From an uncultured Candidatus Saccharibacteria bacterium (GTDB taxonomy: Bacteria; Patescibacteriota; Saccharimonadia; Saccharimonadales; Saccharimonadaceae), in NCBI GenBank assembly GCA_938036785.1, contig CALHWE010000009.1, positions 1 through 22,956 of the forward strand: 22,956 nucleotides of DNA, read 5' to 3'. This document shows, piece by piece, positions 8,509 to 14,192 of the stretch; within the stretch, counting starts at the first letter, position 1, and the number at the start of each line of letters is the position of its first letter. The translations under genes and the position numbers were made by a program. The notes under the pieces were generated by a model. It was given only the letters and a program-made list of their open reading frames with translations, made no database searches and was not told where the DNA came from.

Positions 8509-9004
8509 TACGTTTTGCGGTTGAGCTGCAAAACCCCAGCAGGGCTTACGCGCTATGGTTATTGTGTGCAGCACGCTTGGTTATAGCGATCTTCGGCTTT
8601 GGCTCGGCGATGAGTATCGAGCTACTCCACTATTGCTGATGGCGGCTCAACCAACCCACAAGTCGTTTGCCATTGCCATACATCGCACCAACGCAAAGCA
8701 CAAGCGACATCGCTATCATGCGAACTATCGCAAAACATTGCCTCGCCACCCTCTTTCTCACCCACACGAACATTGGCGGCGCGCCCGCCTCTCGCACCTC
8801 TGTGCTTTCGAGAGTTGTACACAGGCATTTTTGTTGTATATAGTGCAATAATTTTTTGTTCGTTTTTGACTATGCATTGTATGTGACCCCTGTTATTTTC
8901 CATTACTCGTGTTGTGTTTATAACACAAATTTTGGGCGATGTGTGGTCGGTCTGCGTATATGTTCGATGTGGTATTTTTTACGCAAAAATATTGCCAAAA
9001 ATCG
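8509..9004. other. about 500 bp with no supported gene
   Basis: This is a mixed region. 8509-8800 is GC-balanced with inverted repeats: GTTTTGC/GCAAAAC near 8512-8534, and ATAGCGAT (from about 8583) pairing with ATCGCTAT (from about 8709). 8830-9000 is AT-rich, with the perfect TTGTGTT-TAT-AACACAA inverted repeat near 8910-8928. Minus-strand frames of 72-93 codons overlap here without an SD, family match or promoter. One could give a 46-residue peptide with a basic start and a hydrophobic stretch (from the ATG near 8770). No DnaA-box cluster was found. Confidence 0.5.
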
Positions 9005-9033
9005 TTGACACAAGCAGTTTTCTCCCATATCAT
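9005..9033 (+). promoter_or_regulatory. strong sigma70-type promoter (plus strand)
   Basis: A perfect -35 TTGACA (9005-9010), exactly 17 nt, then -10 TATCAT (9028-9033). The predicted start is near 9040. The only thing downstream before a strong terminator is about 100 nt, which points to a small RNA. Confidence 0.7.
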
Positions 9034-9039
9034 AAGGGT

Positions 9040-9138
9040 AGCTTCTGAATAAAAAAATTATGCAGAGGCCAAAAATAAACAAACATACGAAAACTCCACA
9101 TCCAAAAACAACCACTACTCGCAGGTGGTTGTTTTTTT
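9040..9138 (+). ncRNA. candidate ~100-nt small RNA
   Basis: Bounded by a TTGACA-17-TATCAT promoter and a 12-bp stem plus T7 terminator. The body before the terminator is A-rich and weakly structured. It contains an ATG at 9060 opening a 27-codon basic frame (MQRPKINK... to TGA at 9141-9143), but there is no SD and the stop lies beyond the terminator. A non-coding RNA is therefore the simpler reading. It converges head-on with ssrA, whose terminator begins at 9234. Confidence 0.5.
9104..9138 (+). terminator. intrinsic terminator
   Basis: Stem AAAAACAACCAC (9104-9115) pairs with GTGGTTGTTTTT (9125-9136) around a 9-nt loop; T run 9132-9138. An A run on the left side could let it work for minus-strand transcripts too. 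Confidence 0.75.
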
Positions 9139-9233
9139 GGTGAAAAGGGTTTGGCTAGTAGGTGGCTTGTGGCGATACTTCGCAGCAGTGTTTGTGGTTT
9201 GTGCGTATGCAGCCCTTTGGATTGTGGTGCAAT

Positions 9234-9258
9234 AAAAAATCGCCCACTCTTGGTGAGC
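9234..9258 (-). terminator. ssrA terminator
   Basis: On the minus strand GCTCAC (9253-9258), loop CAAGA, GTGGGC (9242-9247), then GATTTTTT. It starts about 15 nt after the encoded CCA of the tmRNA. Confidence 0.7.
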
Positions 9259-9272
9259 AATCATCTCCTCTA

Positions 9273-9673
9273 TGGTGGAGCTGCCGGGTACTGCCCCCGG
9301 GTCCGCTTGGTGCCCTCGTATTCGTCTACGAACGTAGGTTTGTTTATGTGTTTGACAACGCGAGGCCGATCAGAAACAAACCAAAAATACAGCCTATCGT
9401 TGCGCGGTATATGTCCTCTCCTCGTGCCGCTGCCACCAGGAGAGCAAGCAACATAGCTATGACACTACAAGGTGCCCTGTTGCCATGCACCTCATAGCGA
9501 TCGCCAGACTAAGCGGCGAGTGCAACCGCGGTCTTGGAAGATGCGAAGATCTCCTCAACACTGCGGAATGCTGCTGCAACTTTATTTTTTGCAGTTATAT
9601 CTATGCGTGTCGTGCATATCCGATTCGCAGAATACAATGACAAAGTCCAAACGTCGAACGCTATATCAGCCCC
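9273..9673 (-). ncRNA. ssrA: transfer-messenger RNA (tmRNA)
   Basis: tmRNA rescues ribosomes stalled on mRNAs without a stop codon and adds a degradation tag. The 5' end is GGGGCTGATATAGCGTTCGACG, cut here into GGGGCTGATATAGC plus GTTCGACG, close to the E. coli start with its TTCGAC. The 3' end is CCCGGCAGCTCCACCA. The acceptor stem GGGGCTG/CAGCTCC pairs in 7 of 7 positions (one G-U), and CCA is encoded. The tag frame starts at GCA (9590-9592), after ATAACT, and runs 27 codons to TAG at 9509-9511, ending AVALAA like known tags. Length is 401 nt, within the normal range. The T-arm CCGGG-GGCAGUA-CCCGG sits where E. coli has GCGGG-UUCAACU-CCCGC, so the canonical T-loop is absent. It is a single-piece molecule. 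Confidence 0.95.
9509..9592 (-). other. tmRNA tag-peptide reading frame (27 residues)
   Basis: Resume codon GCA, then 26 more codons and TAG. The tag begins AKNKVAAAF and ends SSKTAVALAA. The hydrophobic ALAA end is the classical protease-recognition signal. At 27 residues it is much longer than the 11-residue E. coli tag. The resume codon is inferred from spacing; an alternative one codon away would change only the first residue. Confidence 0.8.
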
Positions 9674-9686
9674 ACGTCTCGTGTCT

Positions 9687-9695
9687 ATTATAGCA
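9687..9695 (-). promoter_or_regulatory. ssrA promoter (extended -10)
   Basis: TGCTATAAT on the minus strand is a perfect extended -10. The start is predicted near 9680, about 7 nt before the mature 5' G. No good -35 was found. Confidence 0.7.
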
Positions 9696-9899
9696 TGGTT
9701 TTGCCTATGTATAACCTCTCGTAGTTTGGATCTTGCAACTATGAGCAACTTGGGGGTTGGTTTTCTTGGAGAGGCTCTTAGTCGGCCATCGTAGCATCAG
9801 AGCATTTTATCTCCATTGCAGCGTTCTTTTTCTCATCTCTGTATACAGTATCGTATTCTCATAGGTTCGTGGGCTCATACAAACTCATACAAAAACAAT

Positions 9900-9928
9900 T
9901 TGCACAGACCCCATCAATATGCTTAACT
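9900..9928 (+). promoter_or_regulatory. comM promoter, leaderless type
   Basis: -35 TTGCAC (9900-9905), 17-nt spacer, -10 TTAACT (9923-9928). The start would fall at about 9935, 2-3 nt before the ATG at 9938. A direct repeat CTCATACAAA occurs twice just upstream (about 9875-9894). Confidence 0.5.
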
Positions 9929-9937
9929 ATAGACAGC

Positions 9938-11473
9938 ATGAACAAAGTCGCAAAAATCAGGTCGGTTGCGCCCGTGGGGTTCGCTGGCCATATGATTGAC
10001 GTCGAGAGCGACATGACGAAGGGCCTGCCCGCCCTGCAGATCGTTGGCCTGGGCAACAAAGCCATCGACGAAGCACGCGAACGAGTGCGCAGCGCCATCA
10101 CCAACTCCCTGCTGGAGTATCCGGCTCAGCGCATCACCATCAACCTCGCACCAGCCGAGCTACCCAAGGATGGCACACACTACGACTTGCCGATTGCCCT
10201 TGCCCTCCTCACCAGCAGCGGCCAGCTCCGGCCCGAGCAAGTGGCTGGGGCGGTCTTTGCTGGTGAGTTGGCACTCGATGGCACGCTCCGCCCAGTCAAA
10301 GGCGCCATTACCATTGCCGAAGCAGCTCGTGATAATAATTACAATATTGTCTATTTGCCCACAGAAAATCTCGCCCAAGCCTCACTCGTATCAGGGGTAA
10401 CGCTCTATGGTGTGCCAGATCTTACAACACTTTTCCTTCATCTCAAGGACGAAAAACCACTGCCAATCTACCAGCCATCATCCACTGATGATAAACCAAC
10501 AACACCCGCGTCATCACCCCTGCTCGACGATATCTACGGCCAGGCCCAAGCCAAGCGCGCCCTCACCATCGCCGCAGCGGGCCACCACAACATCCTCTTC
10601 ACTGGGCCGCCCGGCACCGGCAAGTCGATGCTGGCCAAGACACTGCCCAGCCTCTTGCCGCCCCTAACTCCAGATGAACAGCTAGCAGTGACGAAGCTGC
10701 ACAGCCTGGCTGGTCTCTCGCTCGACCAAAGCGTCCAAGCGCGGCCATTTCGGGCACCGCACCACACAGCGAGCCGCGCATCGCTGATTGGTGGTGGGTC
10801 GGTGCCACAGCCTGGCGAGGTGAGCTTGGCCCACCTGGGCGTGCTCTTCCTTGATGAGTTGCCCGAATATCCGCGCACGACACTTGAGGTATTGCGCCAG
10901 CCGCTGGAGGATACTACCGTGACGGTCACCCGGGCGCGCGGGCGTGCCACCTACCCAGCCGATTTTATGCTGGTAGCCACCATGAACCCCTGCCCCTGTG
11001 GTTACTACGGCGACCCAACGCATGCGTGCATCTGCAGCAGCACACAGATCATCGCCTACCAAAAGCGCCTGTCTGGGCCACTGATGGATCGGATCGATAT
11101 GATCATCCCCGTCAATCGCATCCCTAATGAGCAACTGCTCTCACACCGCGCCACCACCGATCACGAGCAGCGCCATGCGATAGCCGCCATCTCCACTGCC
11201 ATCCGCGCTCAAGCCACCCGCTATGGTGGCGGCGCTATGCGCAATAGCCGCCTCAGCTCGGCCCAGGTGCGGCGCTCTATTCCACTCTCATCAGAGGTCA
11301 AGCAGTTCCTCGATGCCGCCAGCACCAAGCTCGCTCTCAGCCCGCGCGGTTACTTCAAAGTCATCAAGGTAGCCCAGACCATTGCCGATCTTGACGAAGC
11401 GCCGCACATCACCATTGCTCACATCTCCGAGGCGTTGCAATATCGACAACCAGCGCCCGTCAAAGCGTTGTAA
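9938..11473 (+). CDS. comM: ComM / YifB family Mg-chelatase-like AAA+ ATPase
   Basis: ComM is a hexameric branch-migration helicase that helps integrate single-stranded DNA during natural transformation. The 511-residue protein has the N-terminal ChlI-like domain (GLPALQIVGLGNKAIDEARERV, residues 29-50). The AAA+ core follows, with Walker A GPPGTGKS (223-230), Walker B VLFLDE (302-307), the FRAPHHTASRASLIGGG loop (271-287) and a CPCGYYGD metal-like motif near 340. The C-terminal Mg-chelatase domain comes last. The frame extends back to a GTG at 9869, but MNKVAKIRSVAPVGF matches the family start and a promoter lies just before it. There is no SD, consistent with a leaderless mRNA. Confidence 0.93.
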   Translation: MNKVAKIRSVAPVGFAGHMIDVESDMTKGLPALQIVGLGNKAIDEARERVRSAITNSLLEYPAQRITINLAPAELPKDGTHYDLPIALALLTSSGQLRPEQVAGAVFAGELALDGTLRPVKGAITIAEAARDNNYNIVYLPTENLAQASLVSGVTLYGVPDLTTLFLHLKDEKPLPIYQPSSTDDKPTTPASSPLLDDIYGQAQAKRALTIAAAGHHNILFTGPPGTGKSMLAKTLPSLLPPLTPDEQLAVTKLHSLAGLSLDQSVQARPFRAPHHTASRASLIGGGSVPQPGEVSLAHLGVLFLDELPEYPRTTLEVLRQPLEDTTVTVTRARGRATYPADFMLVATMNPCPCGYYGDPTHACICSSTQIIAYQKRLSGPLMDRIDMIIPVNRIPNEQLLSHRATTDHEQRHAIAAISTAIRAQATRYGGGAMRNSRLSSAQVRRSIPLSSEVKQFLDAASTKLALSPRGYFKVIKVAQTIADLDEAPHITIAHISEALQYRQPAPVKAL

Positions 11474-11561
11474 AAATATCGTCGTGTATTTTACATCATA
11501 TTCTACCTCTGTAATTTTCTATATATCAATGAAATCTGTAATTACGTGTGATTTACAACAT

Positions 11562-11591
11562 TTGACAGAACCCTCATCAACCCGCCATACT
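11562..11591 (+). promoter_or_regulatory. promoter of the nucleoside deoxyribosyltransferase-like gene, leaderless type
   Basis: Perfect -35 TTGACA (11562-11567), 18-nt spacer, -10 CATACT (11586-11591). Only AGAGCC separates the -10 from the ATG at 11598, so the start is predicted at the A of ATG. Confidence 0.65.
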
Positions 11592-11597
11592 AGAGCC

Positions 11598-12131
11598 ATG
11601 CAAGCAAACTACTCTAACCAACCCCTCCACCACCCTACCCCAGGCCAGTCAGCAATCTTCCTCGCTGGCCCCACACCACGCTTCGATGAAGCATCGCAGC
11701 AGCTCATCTCTGCATCGTGGCGGCCCGAGGCGGTGCGGATCTTTGCGAGGCTGGGCTACGAGGGGATCGTCTACGCACCAGAAAACCACGATGCCTCGCC
11801 CCAGCGCGAGCTCGACCTCCTCAAGCAGGCACGCTGGGAGTGGGAAGCGCTCGACGCAGCAACAGTGGTGCTCTTTTGGGTGCCGCGGGTGATCGACCGG
11901 TCGCTGCCCACACTGGGTATGCCCGCCTTTACTACCAATGTGGAATTTGGCCTTCATATCGGCAAGAACCCTGCCAAGGTCGTCTATGGCCATCCAGAGG
12001 GCGCACCCAAGACGCGCTACCTCGACGCGCTCTACACCGAGCACACTGGGCGGCAGCCAAGCACAACACTCGAAGAGACAATCACGCAGGCAATTGCCTG
12101 TGCTCGGGCGCTGCAAGCGCAGGACAATTAG
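11598..12131 (+). CDS. nucleoside 2-deoxyribosyltransferase-like protein
   Basis: 177 residues, resembling the nucleoside 2-deoxyribosyltransferase-like family (Nuc_deoxyrib_tr_2). Visible motifs are IFLAGPTPR near the start, SWRPEA, LGYEGIVYAPEN, QARWEWEALDAATVVLFWVPR and TTNVEFGLHIGK. The WEW..L..A..VLFWVPR and NVEFG parts carry the usual catalytic-side residues of the fold. Members cleave or transfer deoxyribose between bases or act on related nucleotides; the substrate here is unknown. The frame is open upstream to 11382 and would overlap comM, but the promoter at 11562-11591 fixes the start at 11598. It appears monocistronic. Confidence 0.82.
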   Translation: MQANYSNQPLHHPTPGQSAIFLAGPTPRFDEASQQLISASWRPEAVRIFARLGYEGIVYAPENHDASPQRELDLLKQARWEWEALDAATVVLFWVPRVIDRSLPTLGMPAFTTNVEFGLHIGKNPAKVVYGHPEGAPKTRYLDALYTEHTGRQPSTTLEETITQAIACARALQAQDN

Positions 12132-12185
12132 CCGCTCATCTCTTCACCACGTATCGTTTTCCACATTCACCCTCTGTAGATTCCC

Positions 12186-12270
12186 ATCCGATAGAGCGTG
12201 AAGCTCCTTATCGATAATCTCGCGAAGACAATGAGTTCTCACACTCGTAGCACCCCACCTATAGCGTCTA
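12186..12270 (+). repeat. possible decayed copy of the three-way-junction repeat
   Basis: ATCCGATAGAGCGTGAA (12186-12202) matches the left arm of the repeat, and TATAGCGTCTA (12260-12270) resembles the right-hand TATAGCGTTCTA. The sequence between them does not form the two inner hairpins. This is either a degenerate remnant or chance. Confidence 0.35.
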
Positions 12271-12281
12271 CCAACGAGCCA

Positions 12282-12334
12282 TCGCCGCAAAAAATCACCA
12301 AACCACGACATATTTTATTTGCCTTTTGCGGCGA
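12282..12334. repeat. 11-bp perfect inverted repeat over the infC promoter
   Basis: TCGCCGCAAAA (12282-12292) and its exact complement TTTTGCGGCGA (12324-12334) are separated by 31 bp. The right half covers the end of the infC -35 and the start of the spacer, so it could be an operator or DNA-loop site. There is no T run, so it is not a standard terminator. Confidence 0.5.
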
Positions 12335-12347
12335 CATCTGGTAAACT
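12319..12347 (+). promoter_or_regulatory. promoter of infC-rpmI-rplT
   Basis: -35 TTGCCT (12319-12324), 17-nt spacer ending in TGG (extended -10), -10 TAAACT (12342-12347). The start near 12354 gives a leader of only ~38 nt. That is too short for a classical L20 or IF3 leader pseudoknot. Confidence 0.65.
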
Positions 12348-12379
12348 TTTGGGGAGTCAATTCGTTTTAAGCTCAAGCA

Positions 12380-12385
12380 AAGGAG
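12380..12385 (+). promoter_or_regulatory. ribosome binding site that fixes the infC AUC start
   Basis: AAGGAG lies 6 nt before ATC (12392-12394). The next in-frame ATG (12476) has no SD and would cut away part of the IF3 N-domain. Confidence 0.75.
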
Positions 12386-12391
12386 AGCACA

Positions 12392-12898
12392 ATCAAATCA
12401 ACCACCCGCATCAACGAAGCCATCCGCGCACGCGAGCTGCGCGTCATTGGCGAAAGCGGCGAACAACTTGGCATCATGAGCCGGCAAGCAGCACTGGATA
12501 AGGCGCGGCAAGCTGGCGTAGACTTGGTGGAGTTTTCGCCCAATGCTAACCCACCCGTTGTGAAGATCATCGATTGGGGCAAATATCAGTACCAAAAGAT
12601 GAAGGAGCAGCAGCGCAATAGGCGAAGCAATAAAGCCAATGAGCTCAAGCAGATGCGTTTTGGCCTAAAGATTGGCGCTAATGATCTTGAAATCAAGCTA
12701 CGCAAGATTCGCAAATTCCTGGCTGAGGGGCACAAGGTCAAGGTTTTGATCTTCTTCCGCGGCCGCGAGATGGCGCATCGCGAGCTTGGCTATAATTTAA
12801 TTAGCCAGGTTGTCTCCGCCCTTGAGGACGAAGCGATTGTCGAGCAAAAACCACTGATGGCTGGGCGCAACCTCAGCATCGTAATAAGGAGTAAGTAA
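12392..12898 (+). CDS. infC: translation initiation factor IF-3 (AUC start)
   Basis: IF-3 binds the 30S subunit, prevents premature 50S joining and rejects wrong start codons. From ATC at 12392 the product has 168 residues: INEAIRARELRVIGESGEQLGIMS (split as INEAIRARELRV and IGESGEQLGIMS) is the canonical N-domain start. It is followed by LVEFSPNANPPVVKIIDWGKY and the basic linker. The C-domain carries KIRKFLAEGHKVKVLIFFRGREMAH. The N-domain is lost if the ATG at 12476 is used. Rare starts (AUU, AUC, AUA) in infC are a known self-limiting device, because IF-3 discriminates against them. The stop overlaps the rpmI ATG (TAATG), and the SD for rpmI (AAGGAG) lies inside the infC end. Confidence 0.93.
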   Translation: MKSTTRINEAIRARELRVIGESGEQLGIMSRQAALDKARQAGVDLVEFSPNANPPVVKIIDWGKYQYQKMKEQQRNRRSNKANELKQMRFGLKIGANDLEIKLRKIRKFLAEGHKVKVLIFFRGREMAHRELGYNLISQVVSALEDEAIVEQKPLMAGRNLSIVIRSK

Positions 12899-13092
12899 TG
12901 CCAAAACTCAAGACCCACAAGGGCACTGCTAAGCGCATTAAGCTAACCAGTACCGGCAAACTGACCCGTCGGCGTGCCTTCGGGAACCACATGCTCTCCA
13001 AGAAGAGCAAGTCGCGCAAGCGCAATATCAACACCCCTGCTACCATCACTGGTGGTATGGCCAAAAATGCTAAACGAGCCTTAGGAGTCTAA
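12898..13092 (+). CDS. rpmI: 50S ribosomal protein L35 (bL35)
   Basis: 64 residues, MPKLKTHKGTAKRIKLTSTG at the start, the standard bL35 opening, followed by the very basic LSKKSKSRKRN segment. It is a small 23S-binding protein of the large subunit. It sits in the universal infC-rpmI-rplT order, overlaps infC by one base and is 3 nt ahead of rplT. Length is normal for the family. Confidence 0.96.
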   Translation: MPKLKTHKGTAKRIKLTSTGKLTRRRAFGNHMLSKKSKSRKRNINTPATITGGMAKNAKRALGV

Positions 13093-13095
13093 CAT

Positions 13096-13443
13096 ATGCG
13101 CGTCAAACGAGGAACAACCGCCCACGCTCGCCACGCCAAGATGCTGCGAGCTGCCAAAGGAATGCAACACAATCGCACTCGGAGCTTCCGCCTTGCCAAG
13201 CAAGGGGTAATCCGTGCCCTGCAATATGCCTACCGCGACCGTCGCAACCGCAAGCGCGACCTGCGCCAGTTGTGGATCACTCGCATCAACGCTGCTGCCA
13301 GGCAAAATGGCACCACCTATGGCCGCCTGATCGCTGATATCAAGGCTGCTGGTGTGGCACTCGACCGCAAGGTCCTCGCCGAGCTAGCCGTCAACGAGCC
13401 ACAGGCTTTTGCAGCTGTCGTGAAGCACGTCACTCGCAAGTAG
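13096..13443 (+). CDS. rplT: 50S ribosomal protein L20 (bL20)
   Basis: 115 residues with the bL20 signatures MRVKRGTTAHARHAKMLRAA, AYRDRRNRKRDLRQLWITRI and NGTTYGRLIADIKAAGV. L20 binds 23S rRNA early in large-subunit assembly and in many bacteria represses this operon. The short leader here shows no obvious L20 site. AGGAG (13083-13087) lies 8 nt before the ATG. It is the last gene of the operon, followed by a terminator. Confidence 0.97.
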   Translation: MRVKRGTTAHARHAKMLRAAKGMQHNRTRSFRLAKQGVIRALQYAYRDRRNRKRDLRQLWITRINAAARQNGTTYGRLIADIKAAGVALDRKVLAELAVNEPQAFAAVVKHVTRK

Positions 13444-13473
13444 TGTAGCAATTTACACGACGTTGTGAAGAAT

Positions 13474-13501
13474 ACACACCTCTGCAACAGGGGTGTGTTT
13501 C
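13474..13501 (+). terminator. terminator of infC-rpmI-rplT
   Basis: Stem ACACACCTCTG (13474-13484), loop CAA, CAGGGGTGTGT (13488-13498), 11 bp with one G-U, followed by TTCT. It lies about 30 nt after the rplT stop. Confidence 0.75.
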
Positions 13502-13549
13502 TGCTTGCCCAGCCGCTGACCTCTAGATATGTTCTCGTTCGGCGAGGAG

Positions 13550-13582
13550 GTTGTAGAAAATAACAAAGCTCCAAAGCTGGAG
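13550..13582 (-). terminator. possible rnpB terminator
   Basis: On the minus strand CTCCA-GCTT-TGGAG (13569-13582) is followed by CTTTGTTATTTTC. The short stem and broken T run make this weak. Confidence 0.4.
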
Positions 13583-13600
13583 TTAACACATCATACCATA

Positions 13601-13967
13601 AAGCAGCCTATCGATAAGCCGGGTTCTGTCGTGGATGATCATCTATCTAGTTTGCAAATTGCTCTGCAAATCGAGCGGTTAGCGATAGCCACAAGCGGAT
13701 CACTCATCCGTGGCTATCTCCTTGCAGCCGACAGGGTTTACCTCCGCGGCATGTCACCATGCAGCGCTGTGAGCTCTTACCTCACTCCTTTCACCCTTAC
13801 CCCGCTACTAGAGCGCTACTGCGCACGAGTATTGGTGTTGCGGAGCGGTATCGTTTCTGTGGCACTTTCCCTAGGGTTGCCCCCGGTCGCCGTTAGCGAC
13901 TGTCGTATCCTGTGCTGCCCGGACTTTCCTCTTGCCAAGTAGCAAGCGATCATCTAATAGACTGCCT
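13601..13967 (-). ncRNA. rnpB: RNase P RNA (type A)
   Basis: RNase P RNA is the catalytic RNA that trims tRNA and other 5' leaders, including tmRNA. The minus strand shows GAGGAAAGTCCGGGC near the 5' end, the GGGGTAAGGGTGAAAGG core, AGGTAAACCC, and ACGACAGAACCCGGCTTAT near the 3' end. These are the universal cores. The ends pair as P1: AGGCAGTCTAT with ATAGGCTGCTT (11 bp with G-U pairs). About 367 nt. In place of the usual P15 internal loop with GGU there is a long continuous helix, GATAGCCAC with GTGGCTATC. It lies tail-to-tail with the L20 operon. Confidence 0.95.
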
Positions 13968-13971
13968 CCTT

Positions 13972-13980
13972 ATTATAGCA
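13972..13980 (-). promoter_or_regulatory. rnpB promoter (extended -10)
   Basis: TGCTATAAT on the minus strand, identical to the ssrA extended -10. The start is predicted at 13965-13966, the first bases of helix P1. No well-placed -35 (a TTGTCA is 14 nt away). Confidence 0.75.
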
Positions 13981-14031
13981 TAAGGGATTTATGACAAGTG
14001 GATGTCAAAGTCTTCATCTTCAGTGTAGAGA

Positions 14032-14161
14032 CCTCTTCATCACTTCATCCGATAGAGTGTGCTAATCGGTTGTAATAACCGATTAGCAGCCCAGCGCAAG
14101 AGGTCGATACTCGGGGAGTATCGACCCTTATAGCGTTCTATCGGATGAAGTGATGAAGAGG
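14032..14161 (+). repeat. three-way-junction intergenic repeat, copy B (most intact)
   Basis: The outer stem is 25 bp with no mismatch (14032-14056 with 14137-14161) and is extended inward by four pairs, three of them G-U. Inside are two perfect hairpins. Hairpin 1 has GCTAATCGGTT and AACCGATTAGC around GTAAT (14061-14087). Hairpin 2 has GGTCGATACTC and GAGTATCGACC around GGG (14102-14126). The junction linker is AGCCCAGCGCAAGA. Hairpin 1 differs completely in sequence from the copy at 22692-22818 yet stays fully paired, while the GTAAT loop is kept. There is no T run and no coding frame. It lies between rnpB's promoter and the 150-nt RNA. A folded RNA or a REP/MITE-like single-strand DNA element are the two readings. 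Confidence 0.85.
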
Positions 14162-14192
14162 AGCTGTGTGATACTCTTAGCCTTCAACCATC

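Noticed and set aside
8622..8903. 93- and 72-codon overlapping minus-strand ORFs
   Set aside because: No SD, no promoter, low complexity and mutual overlap; a 46-residue hydrophobic peptide from an inner ATG remains only a remote possibility.
8509..9004. Replication origin
   Set aside because: Gyrase genes and AT-rich sequence suggested it, but no cluster of DnaA boxes and no dnaA or dnaN are present.
9509..9748. 79-codon minus-strand ORF ending in AVALAA
   Set aside because: It is the tmRNA tag frame read together with upstream tmRNA sequence, not a protein gene.
9869..9937. Upstream GTG start for comM
   Set aside because: The extra 23 residues are not family-like, and the promoter lies downstream of that codon.
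11382..11597. Longer start for the deoxyribosyltransferase-like gene
   Set aside because: Would overlap comM and place a TTGACA promoter inside the gene; the extension has no family similarity.
12476..12898. infC starting at the first ATG
   Set aside because: Removes the conserved start of the N-domain; the AUC at 12392 has the SD and matches family alignment.
13529..13942. 137-codon plus-strand ORF
   Set aside because: Lies antisense to RNase P RNA, no SD or family match.
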